Below, one piece after another: positions 26,524 to 35,165 of a DNA stretch of 64,000 nucleotides. The notes beneath the pieces were generated by a model. The model worked only from the letters and a program-made list of their open reading frames with translations. It did not search any database and was not told where the DNA came from. The position numbers and the translations under genes were made by a program. Source of the DNA: Galactobacillus timonensis. Lineage in GTDB: Bacteria; Bacillota_I; Bacilli_A; Erysipelotrichales; Erysipelotrichaceae. The stretch covers positions 1,386,664 through 1,450,663 of the forward strand of contig NZ_LT964739.1 in NCBI RefSeq assembly GCF_900240265.1, written 5' to 3'. Numbering within the stretch: position 1 is the first letter of the stretch; the number at the start of each line of letters is the position of its first letter.

Positions 26524-27192
26524 ATGCTGATGGTGAAGCATATGGAAATAAGAGAAATGAGAGCGATGCTTGGAGATACGCGATCCGATTTTTCTGAGCG
26601 TTATAAGATCCCGGTACGCACAATTCAGAATTGGGAAAATGGAGTTCGCGAGGCTCCACAGTATGTGATGACCATGCTGGAAAAGCAGGTAAAGCATGAT
26701 TGTGTCAATCGAAGAACATTCATGCTTCAGCAGCGTGATCCAAAGAAGGAAGATCTTCCGAAAATGCGAAACTTTTCGGAGACGATGGAATGGCTGGCTG
26801 CCGTTCAAAAGTGCCTGGGCAGTGACGTTGTTTTTGGGCTTGATGAAGCGCTTTTTTGTGATGAATCATTTCTGGGACGTATGGATGAATACCTTGTCTG
26901 GATCTATGGTGATGACTCGTTGAGAAAATTCAACGGGGTTATGGTTCTTGGAAATGAGATTGACCCGCTTTGCGTCAAGACTAAGAAGGGAATCCGTTAT
27001 ACGGATTTCAACAGGACACTGGCTGATGCATTTGCCAATGAGGGTATTCTTGATATGCAGGGAATTACGGAAGCACTAAGTTTTCACTACTTCAGAAACG
27101 GGGAGTCTTTCGATGGGATCTGTGTCCCGCCGGAATATCAAAAGCGTTTTGAAAAATTGGCTGATGATGCGGTTCATTATTATTCGGAATGA
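26524..27192 (+). CDS. HTH protein, probable antitoxin of an AbiE-like pair
   Basis: A 222-aa protein with an N-terminal helix-turn-helix that recognises DNA (RAMLGDTRSDFSERYKIPVRTIQNWENG). The rest is an unrecognised domain (LGSDVVFGLDEALFC). It ends nine bases before a nucleotidyltransferase-like gene. This order, HTH regulator then AbiEii-type transferase, is that of type IV toxin-antitoxin systems. ATG codons at 26524, 26533 and 26542 are in frame and none has a strong ribosome binding site. Confidence 0.65.
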   Translation: MLMVKHMEIREMRAMLGDTRSDFSERYKIPVRTIQNWENGVREAPQYVMTMLEKQVKHDCVNRRTFMLQQRDPKKEDLPKMRNFSETMEWLAAVQKCLGSDVVFGLDEALFCDESFLGRMDEYLVWIYGDDSLRKFNGVMVLGNEIDPLCVKTKKGIRYTDFNRTLADAFANEGILDMQGITEALSFHYFRNGESFDGICVPPEYQKRFEKLADDAVHYYSE

Positions 27193-27201
27193 TGAGGAGT
27201 T

Positions 27202-27942
27202 ATGCCACACAATAATACGGAAGAAATGATGTATAAGGTTATGACTGCTATTTATGACAGTGGGCTGCCTATTGGATTTAAGGGATCACTTGTCTTAAAA
27301 GCCTTTCTTCGTAATGCTGGTTTTGAGGATGATTTGCGAACAACAAAGGACATTGATGCCAACTGGAGTTCTTCGGATTTTCCAACAGATCAGGAGGTTG
27401 TTAATGCTTTACAAAAAGCTGTTGATAGGACAGATCTTGGACTTGTTGTTACGATGACGAGACAGTATGGGGAAGGTAGATCGGCCGGTTTTGTTTTCTC
27501 CAATCCGGAAACAGGAATGAGTGTCTTTTCGATGGATATGGATATCAATAGACAACCGATCCCATCTACTCAAATGTATGAAGATTCTTATTTTCACTTT
27601 AGAGGGGTTCTTCCATCTAAGATGATTGCTGATAAAGTGACAGTTGTTTCTTCGGATAAGGTTTTCCGCCGCGTGAAAGATGTAATCGATCTTTATTATT
27701 TTTCTTCCGTTGTTGATCTTGATGCAGATAAAGTAATGAAGACAATAGAGGAATCCGGCAGAGAACTTGGAGACTTCAATGCTTTTCTTCATCGGAAGGA
27801 TGAATTGCAACATGCGTATGAAAAGTTCCGCTTTGGAGAGGATATTTATAAACCTTCTTTTGAAGAGGTGTATCAGACTACGCATTCATATTTGTCTTCG
27901 CTTATGCCATTAGAGAAGGATAAAGGATTGATGATTGGATAA
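27202..27942 (+). CDS. AbiEii-like nucleotidyltransferase, probable toxin
   Basis: A 246-aa protein with the AbiEii/AbiGii layout: GFKGSLVLKAFL then TTKDIDANW, matching the family's GG(T/S)xL and (T)xDID motifs. FSMDMDINR may supply a further acidic residue and KVFRRVKDVIDLYYF resembles the family's late helix. GATGAGGAG precedes the ATG. Such enzymes modify nucleotides or tRNA and stop growth when the antitoxin is lost. The role is inferred from motifs and gene order. Confidence 0.7.
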   Translation: MPHNNTEEMMYKVMTAIYDSGLPIGFKGSLVLKAFLRNAGFEDDLRTTKDIDANWSSSDFPTDQEVVNALQKAVDRTDLGLVVTMTRQYGEGRSAGFVFSNPETGMSVFSMDMDINRQPIPSTQMYEDSYFHFRGVLPSKMIADKVTVVSSDKVFRRVKDVIDLYYFSSVVDLDADKVMKTIEESGRELGDFNAFLHRKDELQHAYEKFRFGEDIYKPSFEEVYQTTHSYLSSLMPLEKDKGLMIG

Positions 27943-27968
27943 GTTGGGACGTTTCGTCCCAACTTTTT
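27941..27968 (+). repeat. GRCG hairpin 18 (A-type, TTT loop)
   Basis: AAGTTGGGACG-TTT-CGTCCCAACTT, an 11-bp stem, then T-run. It overlaps the toxin stop codon and precedes AAAGGAGGTGATC of the next gene. Confidence 0.92.
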
Positions 27969-27986
27969 ATGAAAGGAGGTGATCTT

Positions 27987-29081
27987 TTGGATATAAACAT
28001 GCGGAAATATCTGGATTCCTTCCGCGCTGATGGAATGAACGACCAGCAGCTGAAAGAGATCCGGACAGGCATAGAACACAAAATATCAATCACACGGATC
28101 CGGCTGTATGCGAAACTGGAATACGACTCTCATCAGATGGAACAGATCCGTCTAGGAATTGAACACGGGTTGACGGATGAGCAAATTGCGACGTTTGCAG
28201 ATCCATCATTTTCAGACGATGAAATGGAGCATATCCGGACGCGCCTGGAGTTTGAACGAAGATCCAAGGAAGAGATCACGGAGGAGTTGCACCGGAAACG
28301 TCTGCATAATCTTCTGATTGCTTTTGCAGCGGCGGGCCTCCTGATGGTGATTGGAGTGATCGGAATCTTTGGCTTTGACACCATACGGGACTATTTGCAA
28401 CCGTTGAATATTGTGCTTACGTCGAATGATGTAACACTGGATCCTGGAGATGTTTTCTCACCGATGAATTACGTTAAATCCTACACACAGCAGGATACAG
28501 AGCTGATTCTGCCGGATCCCATTGATACAGACACCGTCGGAGATCAGAAGGTTCTCTATACACTGAAAAACGGCCATAAGTCGGTATCTAGGGAGCTGAT
28601 GGTTCATGTGGTTGACGATGATGCTCCAGTGATTACCTTATCTTCAGACAGCGCAGAGCTGACACGGAAAACGGATTCCTTCAGCTGCCGCGCTTTTCTT
28701 TTATCCGCAACAGATTCCTATGATGGAGATCTGACAGATCAGGTCAAGTGCAACAGTCTGATTGATTGGAGCAAGGATGAGGTCACGGTTCCTTATACCG
28801 TCGAAGATTCTTCCGGAAATGCTGCGGAAGCGGATCTGGTGCTGACCATCAAAGAGAAACCAAAGCCTACACCGACCCCAACATCCGCGCCAACACCAAC
28901 CCCACAGCCGAAGTACACACCTTCACCGGATTTCGGCAGCGGCCAGTCTTCCGATAGTTCTTCAGGAGGAGAATGGCAGACTTCCGGATGGGAAACGTAT
29001 TCGGAGACGAGCGATTGGGTATATGAGGATGTCGGCGGCGGCGAAACTTACGTTGATAGCGAAGTAATTGAAGATTATTGA
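27987..29081 (+). CDS. Membrane protein with N-terminal repeats and Ig-like domains
   Basis: A 364-aa protein. The start is TTG 27987, eight bases after AGGAGG; ATG 27999 is the alternative. The cytoplasmic N-terminus has four repeats of the type MEQIRLGIEHGLTDEQIATFAD. A membrane helix follows (about residues 110-128), then two Ig-like domains (VVDDDAPVITLSS marks the second), a Pro-Thr stalk (PKPTPTPTSAPTPTPQPK) and an acidic Tyr-rich tail. The extracellular half has the same plan as the protein at 12706. It may display or sense something at the donor surface. Confidence 0.75.
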   Translation: MDINMRKYLDSFRADGMNDQQLKEIRTGIEHKISITRIRLYAKLEYDSHQMEQIRLGIEHGLTDEQIATFADPSFSDDEMEHIRTRLEFERRSKEEITEELHRKRLHNLLIAFAAAGLLMVIGVIGIFGFDTIRDYLQPLNIVLTSNDVTLDPGDVFSPMNYVKSYTQQDTELILPDPIDTDTVGDQKVLYTLKNGHKSVSRELMVHVVDDDAPVITLSSDSAELTRKTDSFSCRAFLLSATDSYDGDLTDQVKCNSLIDWSKDEVTVPYTVEDSSGNAAEADLVLTIKEKPKPTPTPTSAPTPTPQPKYTPSPDFGSGQSSDSSSGGEWQTSGWETYSETSDWVYEDVGGGETYVDSEVIEDY

Positions 29082-29093
29082 GGAAAGGAAATT

Positions 29094-29939
29094 ATGCAAA
29101 AACCAATAAAGAAAGTATCTTTTGCAAGCGTTCCGGAAGAATACAGAGTGCTACTTGCCAGATACGGAAATGATACGGCTCTGGATACACTCTATGAGGA
29201 TCCTAGTGAAAATGTGCGATATGAAGTTGCCAGACGAGGCCGTCCGCAGTATTCCCGTTATCTTCTGCATGATGATGCTCCTCTTGTGCGCAGAGGGGTC
29301 GCTGAAGGATATGGAAGCGCGGAGCTGGATGTTCTTGTAAATGATCCGGATCCGGATGTGAGAAAAGCAGTTGCCCTACGGGGAAGAGATCAGGATCTTG
29401 CAGTCCTGTTTCATGATCCCATTTCATGGGTTGCCACTGCCGCACGAACCGCAGATGACATAAATCATGGCATTATCACCAGGGATGTTCTTAGGGTTGG
29501 CCTTGAAAGCGGAATTTCATTAGCTGATCTTTTAGAAATTTCCTATGCGGAAAACGGCACAATTTTTTTTAAGACATCCAACGATGATGTTTATTCTTCC
29601 GAGCCGCGGATGGACCGGGTTGTATATATATCCTCCCTGTTTCAAAATGGCCGGAATATGATGCAGTCAAAAGCAGATCCATTCGATATTGAGAATATTC
29701 TTGATCGTTCCTATACATTGAATGATCTTTATACAGCAACCTATCAGAATATGTATGCCGTTTATGATTTGCTTGACCTCGCGGAAGGAGAACCTTTGGA
29801 GGAAGAAATTGATCATCTCCTTCATTTCTATGAGGAGAGTTCGCCAAATTTAGATCCTTATCAGGATCAGTTTCTTGACGATTACAACAAAGATCGAATG
29901 GCTAAGTATAAAGCAAATGAAGCCGTCAGAAGTATGTAA
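29094..29939 (+). CDS. HEAT/LRV-repeat-like hypothetical protein
   Basis: A 281-aa acidic protein. Residues about 15-125 form repeats of roughly 22 residues such as LYEDPSENVRYEVARRG and LVNDPDPDVRKAVALRG, the pattern of leucine-rich variant or HEAT repeats that bind proteins. The second half is not recognised. GAGGAAAGGA precedes the ATG, 12 bases after the Ig-domain gene, so the two are likely co-transcribed. Confidence 0.65.
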   Translation: MQKPIKKVSFASVPEEYRVLLARYGNDTALDTLYEDPSENVRYEVARRGRPQYSRYLLHDDAPLVRRGVAEGYGSAELDVLVNDPDPDVRKAVALRGRDQDLAVLFHDPISWVATAARTADDINHGIITRDVLRVGLESGISLADLLEISYAENGTIFFKTSNDDVYSSEPRMDRVVYISSLFQNGRNMMQSKADPFDIENILDRSYTLNDLYTATYQNMYAVYDLLDLAEGEPLEEEIDHLLHFYEESSPNLDPYQDQFLDDYNKDRMAKYKANEAVRSM

Positions 29940-29949
29940 CCAAATGCTG

Positions 29950-29964
29950 GGGGCGAAACGCCCC
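29950..29964 (+). repeat. GRCG hairpin 19 (G-type)
   Basis: GGGGCG-AAA-CGCCCC immediately before GGAAAGGA, the ribosome binding site of the SSB gene. Confidence 0.9.
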
Positions 29965-29981
29965 GGAAAGGAAAAAATCAA

Positions 29982-30353
29982 ATGAACAAGTTTGTACTAT
30001 CGGGAAGACTCACGGACAATTTCAAAACCAACGCAACGGAATCCGGACTGAAGGTGATTCATTGCTGCATCGCAAATAATGACCGGAAAGAAACACGATT
30101 TATCAACTTCACCATGTTTGGAGATGAGGCCGTGCGTCTTGAAACACGCTGCCCGAAGGGATCATGGATTGAGCTGGAAGGCTACATTGAGCCATCCACT
30201 TATGAGAAGGACGGGAAGAAGCGTACTGTCCTGAATCTTATTGGAACACATGTTCGGATGATTGTGAGATCTAAGAAAGATACTTCTCCGTTCCAGGACT
30301 TTAACGAGCAGGAGGATACGAATGAATCAGAAGAAAGTGAAGACAAGGATTGA
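29982..30353 (+). CDS. ssb: Single-stranded DNA-binding protein
   Basis: A 123-aa SSB-type OB-fold protein (MNKFVLSGRLTDNF, RFINFTMFGDEAVRL, WIELEGYIEPSTYE) with an acidic Asp/Glu-rich tail (EESEDKD) in place of the usual DDDIPF end. It should coat transferred single-stranded DNA. GGAAAGGA precedes the ATG and the next gene overlaps its 3' end. Confidence 0.85.
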   Translation: MNKFVLSGRLTDNFKTNATESGLKVIHCCIANNDRKETRFINFTMFGDEAVRLETRCPKGSWIELEGYIEPSTYEKDGKKRTVLNLIGTHVRMIVRSKKDTSPFQDFNEQEDTNESEESEDKD

Positions 30354-30570
30354 GGACTGCATTTACTATTCCGGCGGAGTTCCGGTATTCTACCGATATG
30401 AGATCCACGGAGGCAGACCAGAAGCCCTTGAAGAATACCTGAATCGCCGCCTGAGCCGCGTCCACAGTAAGGTCACTATTTCCTGCCAGACGCGGGATTT
30501 GATCCTGTCAGCGACTAACGGATACGAGGCGATGAGCGAAAATGTTGATAAAGGAGTGATATTAAGATGA
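30322..30570 (+). CDS. Hypothetical protein
   Basis: An 82-aa protein (RIEDCIYYSGGVPVFYRYEI), not recognised. It overlaps ssb by 32 bases and the next gene by 4, so all three are one translation-coupled block. Basic in composition, no motif. Confidence 0.6.
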   Translation: MNQKKVKTRIEDCIYYSGGVPVFYRYEIHGGRPEALEEYLNRRLSRVHSKVTISCQTRDLILSATNGYEAMSENVDKGVILR

Positions 30571-30914
30571 TCCGCAGCTTGACGTTATATTTTGACGATT
30601 CTGTTGTCCCCAAAGTTTCGGGTACGCATATTGCAACGTTCCCGTTGAAAACAGACGGAGGAACCGTCTATTTTGACATTGATCTGAACAACGTCACCGT
30701 TAAAGGTGATTCATTCCGCGTGGAGGCGGAAAGTACAACTATGGTCCCAATGAAAAACGCAAAAGGAAAGATTGTTGGTAAGCTGTCCTGGGGAGCGATC
30801 TGCACCAAGTACATGATGGATAAGATCCAGAAGGAAAAGAGCGATCAGGATGAAGATGTTGTGATCTTCATTGACGAAGGGACGCTGACAGACGAAGAGA
30901 TCCACGAAGTCTGA
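30567..30914 (+). CDS. Hypothetical protein
   Basis: A 115-aa beta-rich protein with an acidic end (EGTLTDEEIHEV), not recognised. It starts at an ATGA overlap with the previous gene. Position after ssb suggests DNA metabolism, without direct evidence. Confidence 0.6.
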   Translation: MIRSLTLYFDDSVVPKVSGTHIATFPLKTDGGTVYFDIDLNNVTVKGDSFRVEAESTTMVPMKNAKGKIVGKLSWGAICTKYMMDKIQKEKSDQDEDVVIFIDEGTLTDEEIHEV

Positions 30915-30921
30915 AAGGAAT

Positions 30922-30938
30922 TGGGGCGAAACGCCCCA
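30922..30938 (+). repeat. GRCG hairpin 20 (G-type)
   Basis: TGGGGCG-AAA-CGCCCCA, 8 bases after the preceding stop codon and just upstream of a consensus promoter. Confidence 0.9.
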
Positions 30939-30949
30939 TTATCTATATA

Positions 30950-30978
30950 TTGACAATATATCGGCACACCGTTATATT
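30950..30978 (+). promoter_or_regulatory. Sigma-A type promoter
   Basis: TTGACA (30950-30955), 17 bases, TATATT (30973-30978). It is the best promoter match I saw in the element and drives the HTH regulator gene 20 bases downstream. Confidence 0.75.
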
Positions 30979-30998
30979 GAGCATGCGGGAGGCTGAGT

Positions 30999-31568
30999 AT
31001 GCTTATAAATGATGAACTAGAAGAAAAGAAGATGACCATTTACCAGCTTGCTAAATTAAGCGGGGTGCCGTATGCAACTCTAAATGATATTTGCCATGAG
31101 AAGACAAAGCTCACTAAGTGCAGTGCTGAGACTGTTTATAAAATTTCCCAGGCATTAGATATTTCCATGGAAGACCTGTTGGCTCCCTATCTTGTAAAGC
31201 GTAGTAGCTTTGAAAATTTCAAAAGTGCTGTCTGCCATAGAGTAAAGGAAGAAGGAGACATAGATTTTATGATAGGGGTTATTAAGAAGGAATATATCCC
31301 AAGGTACTTCAAGAGAAAATGGTATCCGGAATGTTATTACCTTCTTGCCATGGTTGATTATCTTAGCAGACTGAATGACTTTCCTTTAGTTTCTGATTAC
31401 GATGATATTCGTCGGCATAAATTGAAAAAAATCATATATCCGGCAAGCATTCTGGCAATTGCGGCGGCCGATGGAAATGATGATGCGTTACGAAAATCTG
31501 AGAAGGAGGCAATTCCAGAGTTTATGCGATTCAATATCGTAGAAAGTGATATCCGAAATGTCGTCTGA
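30999..31568 (+). CDS. XRE-type transcriptional regulator
   Basis: A 189-aa protein with an N-terminal XRE helix-turn-helix (KMTIYQLAKLSGVPYATLNDI, residues about 11-60) and an unrecognised C-terminal domain. GGAGG precedes the ATG and it has its own promoter, so it may control the element's genes. Its target is unknown. Confidence 0.75.
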   Translation: MLINDELEEKKMTIYQLAKLSGVPYATLNDICHEKTKLTKCSAETVYKISQALDISMEDLLAPYLVKRSSFENFKSAVCHRVKEEGDIDFMIGVIKKEYIPRYFKRKWYPECYYLLAMVDYLSRLNDFPLVSDYDDIRRHKLKKIIYPASILAIAAADGNDDALRKSEKEAIPEFMRFNIVESDIRNVV

Positions 31569-31629
31569 GCAGAGCGTAGAGTTTACAAATGAAAGCATTA
31601 AATATTAAACAAATTTTTAAATGATCTGT

Positions 31630-31654
31630 CGGGGGCGAAACGCCCCCGTTTTTT
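31630..31654 (+). repeat. GRCG hairpin 21 (G-type)
   Basis: CGGGGGCG-AAA-CGCCCCCG followed by six T, then GGAGAAAGG of a tiny gene. The stem is one pair longer than usual. Confidence 0.92.
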
Positions 31655-31667
31655 ATTGGAGAAAGGT

Positions 31668-31769
31668 ATGGATGACAACGAAACACGATTGAACTTTCTT
31701 GCAAAGATGATTTTCACAACACTATTTGCGGCGCTTGCAGTGATGATAGCGTCCTCATTTTTGATGTAA
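31668..31769 (+). CDS. Small single-pass membrane protein (33 aa)
   Basis: The frame reads MDDNETRLNFLAKMIF then a hydrophobic helix ending SSFLM. GGAGAAAGG precedes the ATG, and it ends 18 bases before the ardC-like gene. Function unknown. Confidence 0.5.
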   Translation: MDDNETRLNFLAKMIFTTLFAALAVMIASSFLM

Positions 31770-31787
31770 CGGAAAGGAGGTATATCA

Positions 31788-33131
31788 ATGAAGACAAAAG
31801 AATACCGCGAGGAGATAGCGCAGCAGTTTATTGATTCTCTCCAGGAAAAAGGACTGAGCTGGAAACAAGGATGGATTTCTCCTGTTTCCATGGAAAACGG
31901 AATTACTAAGAAGGCCTATAAAGGGATCAATGCCTTCTGGCTTTCCATCGTAGCTGCCAGGATGGGATACCGTGATCCACGCTGGTGTACATTTAATCAG
32001 ATTGCGAATGATAAATACCATCCAGGGCAGACCTGGCATTTGAAAAAGGGATCCAAAGGTACGTCTGTTGAGTATTGGTTCCCGTTTGACAAGGTGAAGC
32101 ATAAATATCTCACATGGGAAGAATACCGAAAGGAGCTGGAGAAGCTGATAAGAGCCGATGAAGCAGACCCGGAGCGATTTATGATCTGCGCCAAATATTA
32201 CATAGTGTTTAACGCGGACTGTATCGAAGGCATCCCAGAACTGACAAAAGATCTGGAAAAGAGGGAAATGAATGAGCTGGTCCTGAAGACTGCTAAGAAT
32301 ATGGGCGTTGAGATCATCACGGATGATATGGACGGCTGCTATTACATGCCACGGAAGGACATTATTCACCTTCCAAAACCAGAATATTTCAAGACGGATA
32401 CCGACCTGACTGCCACTGCATTCCATGAGCTGTCCCATGCAACCGGAGCAGCAGGAAGATTGTCACGGCCAGGTATTGTGAATCCTAATATTTTCGGATC
32501 CTCCGATTATGCCTACGAAGAACTGATTGCGGAAATCTCCAGCTGTTTTATGACAGCCGACATCGGGACTGAAATGACGAAGGAACATATGGACTCACAC
32601 AAGGGTTATGTAAATAGCTGGATTGAATCCATTAAGAAGGATCCGAATGTTCTGATCAAGGCGATCAAAGAAGCTACCGCAGCTGCGAATTATCTGAACT
32701 GGAAGGCCGAGCTGATTACCGAAAAGGAATATCAGGAAACGCTGAAGGAAACAAAGGTAGAGTCAAAGAAGAACACAGGTGATGAAACTCTGGAGCGTTT
32801 ATGCAAACAGGCAGCAGAGTTCATTGACTACAACAGGGACGATACCTATACATTGGAACACTTCCATCGTGACTTTCCGGATCTGCACAACGTCGATCTT
32901 GTAAAGACAACGGATCCGGCATCCGGGAAAGAGCTGGTTGTGTCCTTTGACCTGATCGACCATTCCTACAGCCGCTATCTGGACCGTGATCTGGTTGATA
33001 CAACAACATTCAAAGCCGATGAAGATTTTTCACTGGTGCTGCAATCAGCGATCCCGGAGGACTTTATGGATCTGGAAGGGATCAAAACAAGGGATATTGA
33101 GGCTCAAAAAGCAAAATTATTAGCGCTCTGA
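31788..33131 (+). CDS. ArdC-like antirestriction protein with zincin domain
   Basis: A 447-aa protein. Residues 1-120 match the ArdC ssDNA-binding domain (INAFWLSIVAARMGY, W..FNQIAN, KKGSKGTSVEYW). A metalloprotease-like zincin part has HELSHATG with a later Glu in YEELIAEI. About 120 further residues (DYNRDDTYTLEHFHRDFPD) are not recognised. ArdC proteins protect incoming DNA from host restriction. GAAAGGAGG precedes the ATG. Confidence 0.85.
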   Translation: MKTKEYREEIAQQFIDSLQEKGLSWKQGWISPVSMENGITKKAYKGINAFWLSIVAARMGYRDPRWCTFNQIANDKYHPGQTWHLKKGSKGTSVEYWFPFDKVKHKYLTWEEYRKELEKLIRADEADPERFMICAKYYIVFNADCIEGIPELTKDLEKREMNELVLKTAKNMGVEIITDDMDGCYYMPRKDIIHLPKPEYFKTDTDLTATAFHELSHATGAAGRLSRPGIVNPNIFGSSDYAYEELIAEISSCFMTADIGTEMTKEHMDSHKGYVNSWIESIKKDPNVLIKAIKEATAAANYLNWKAELITEKEYQETLKETKVESKKNTGDETLERLCKQAAEFIDYNRDDTYTLEHFHRDFPDLHNVDLVKTTDPASGKELVVSFDLIDHSYSRYLDRDLVDTTTFKADEDFSLVLQSAIPEDFMDLEGIKTRDIEAQKAKLLAL

Positions 33132-33299
33132 AACATGCCCTCGATTTAAGGGGCCAAACGTGCGATTTCAGGCACTTTTTTATTTGGGCGATAATTATCC
33201 TTCGGATGACTCGACTTGTTCAATTTTGGGCCATTTCTGAAGGCTGATATTTCATGCAAGCATATATTATGCGGTTGTGAGAGGAGAGATACAGAGAAA

Positions 33300-33869
33300 A
33301 TGGATAATTTTGAGAATGAAACAGGAATTCCATGCAGACTTTATGTGCTGAAAGAGTGGCATGACGTTCTTGGCTACGGCGAGGAAGAGATTCAGGTGTT
33401 TCCCAGCAGGGACCTTGCCCGCGCAAAGCTAAAGAAGGATTTCTGCAAATGGGCGCACATTGATGAATCGGAATGGAACAAGGCACCGAAGATGTTCAAT
33501 ATTGGAAAGGATTGGTTCAACGAGGATTATGTCGAAGTCGATAATGATGTCACAGGATCTCATTTCTTCATTATTGATGAAAAGACGATGACTTTTTCTA
33601 ATCCGGACGCTGAACTTATTTTCGATACGGTAAGAACGCAGAAGGACAAAGAGGCTGTCCGATATTATCTTGATGACTTTATTGATGATATGCAGTTGGA
33701 TATATCCCCTGAAGAGCAGGAGAAGATTTTAGAAGATGCCGTGCGCATATATCACGCAAATTATGATGGATCCCTGGCTGCTTATGATCAGATGAATGGT
33801 GCCGTTGAGGATGTCCTTAAAGAGCGTGGTTTTATCAAATCCGAGAAAGGAATGGAGCTTTATGGATGA
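33300..33869 (+). CDS. Hypothetical acidic protein
   Basis: A 189-aa acidic protein from ATG 33300 (GAGAGGAGA upstream). Not recognised; it begins with a beta-type segment (CRLYVLKEWHDVLGYGEEEI) and has two acidic helices near the end. It overlaps the next tiny gene by eight bases. Confidence 0.6.
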   Translation: MDNFENETGIPCRLYVLKEWHDVLGYGEEEIQVFPSRDLARAKLKKDFCKWAHIDESEWNKAPKMFNIGKDWFNEDYVEVDNDVTGSHFFIIDEKTMTFSNPDAELIFDTVRTQKDKEAVRYYLDDFIDDMQLDISPEEQEKILEDAVRIYHANYDGSLAAYDQMNGAVEDVLKERGFIKSEKGMELYG

Positions 33870-33990
33870 AGAAATCGAACTGATCAGCATTGAGGAGCTG
33901 GAAGCGTATCTCTACAGCCTGGAAGACGGGACGGTTGCGAAGATTCTTCTGAATGATGAGGAGGAATACGATGACGGATCTGATGAGTGA
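33862..33990 (+). CDS. Very small acidic protein (42 aa)
   Basis: MDEEIELISIEELEAYLYSL begins a highly acidic 42-aa protein. GGAG lies eight bases before the ATG. It overlaps both neighbours, which supports real translation. No function can be assigned. Confidence 0.5.
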   Translation: MDEEIELISIEELEAYLYSLEDGTVAKILLNDEEEYDDGSDE

Positions 33991-34567
33991 CCAGCTTTCA
34001 CTGTTTGATATGGATCCGGAACCGCAGACAGATGTGAAATCCTCAAAGCAGAAGTATCCGTTAAAGGAGCAGAAGGTACGGTTGCGGTTGGAAGAAGGCC
34101 CAGGACTTTACAGCACAAAACAAATGAGCAGCCCATATGACGCGGTTGATGTCATGGCAAAGGTGTTAAAAGAAATGGATCGCGAGTATATGGTTGTCGT
34201 AAACCTAAACAACTATCACCAGCCCCTTGGATATTCAGTCGTTTCTATGGGGACAATAAATTCTTCTATTGTCGGAATCAGCGAGTTGTTCAAGACTGCT
34301 GTACTTGCAAATGCTGGATCTATCATCATGATGCACAATCATCCAACTGGAACACTTTCCGCATGTGAACCGTCCAAGGCAGATTTAGACATAACGAAGC
34401 GAGTAGCATTGGCTGGAACAGTAATGGGTATTCCTCTATTGGATCATATTATTGTTTCTGGAGACTACACGCTTTCCCTGCGGGACAAACATCCGATGCT
34501 TGGATGGGACAGCGTAAATCAAAAAGATTTTGAAAAAATGTTCCGTAATTCCGGCAGAACAATGTAG
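33971..34567 (+). CDS. RadC-like JAB-domain protein 1
   Basis: A 198-aa protein with a JAB/MPN domain: HNHPTGTLSACEPSKADLD supplies His-His and Ser/Asp of the metal site, preceded by ISELFKTAVLANAGSII. The start is ATG 33971 with GAGGAGG upstream. RadC-like proteins of mobile elements have no settled role; DNA repair names are historical. A second copy follows. Confidence 0.82.
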   Translation: MTDLMSDQLSLFDMDPEPQTDVKSSKQKYPLKEQKVRLRLEEGPGLYSTKQMSSPYDAVDVMAKVLKEMDREYMVVVNLNNYHQPLGYSVVSMGTINSSIVGISELFKTAVLANAGSIIMMHNHPTGTLSACEPSKADLDITKRVALAGTVMGIPLLDHIIVSGDYTLSLRDKHPMLGWDSVNQKDFEKMFRNSGRTM

Positions 34568-34575
34568 GTGAACAG

Positions 34576-35154
34576 ATGGACGAAGTAATTGCAGCAGCAC
34601 TATCGGATCTTTCTGGAAGCGATAAGGGAAACCAGGGCTTTCATTTACAGGAACAATATGCCCGTGTCTGTCTTGAAAACGGCACGGGGCTTTACAGTGA
34701 AACACCAATAAAAAGCCCGGAGGATGCCGTGCGGGTGATGGCAGATGTGATGAGCGGAATGGACCGGGAATATGTGGTCGTAGTCAATCTGAATAACTTG
34801 AACCAGCCGATAGGATACACAGTCGTTGCCATCGGTAAAATCGGGACAGCATTGTTTAATCAGATCAATATTTTCAAGACGGCGATTCTCTCCAATGCGG
34901 TAGGGATCATTGTGCTGCATAACCATCCAAGCGGAAATCTGAGGCCAAGCAAGGATGATCTTGCTGTTACAGCACGTATCAATGTTCTTGCCAAACTGTT
35001 TGACATTAACTTTTTGGACCACGTTATTGTCGGGACAAAGGGAAAGACAAATTCTCTGGCTGGCAGCTGCCCGGACTTATTTACAAACGAACCTGTCGAT
35101 ATGCTGAACCGATGGGTTTCTTCGCGTTATAAATCAGCGAAAAATATTATCTAG
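34576..35154 (+). CDS. RadC-like JAB-domain protein 2
   Basis: A 192-aa paralogue of the preceding gene (shared EGPGLYS/ENGTGLYS, MDREYxVVVNLNN, HNHPxG, LDHxIV). The metal site is HNHPSGNLRPSKDD. It starts nine bases after gene 1 and was probably made by tandem duplication followed by divergence. Confidence 0.82.
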   Translation: MDEVIAAALSDLSGSDKGNQGFHLQEQYARVCLENGTGLYSETPIKSPEDAVRVMADVMSGMDREYVVVVNLNNLNQPIGYTVVAIGKIGTALFNQINIFKTAILSNAVGIIVLHNHPSGNLRPSKDDLAVTARINVLAKLFDINFLDHVIVGTKGKTNSLAGSCPDLFTNEPVDMLNRWVSSRYKSAKNII

Positions 35155-35165
35155 GAGGGATTTCT

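Noticed and set aside
13832..31654. Family hairpins as ordinary terminators only
   Set aside because: Several lack T-runs, some lie inside genes, five are doubled with a conserved spacer, and most sit directly on the next ribosome binding site. Plain termination does not explain these features, although many may terminate.
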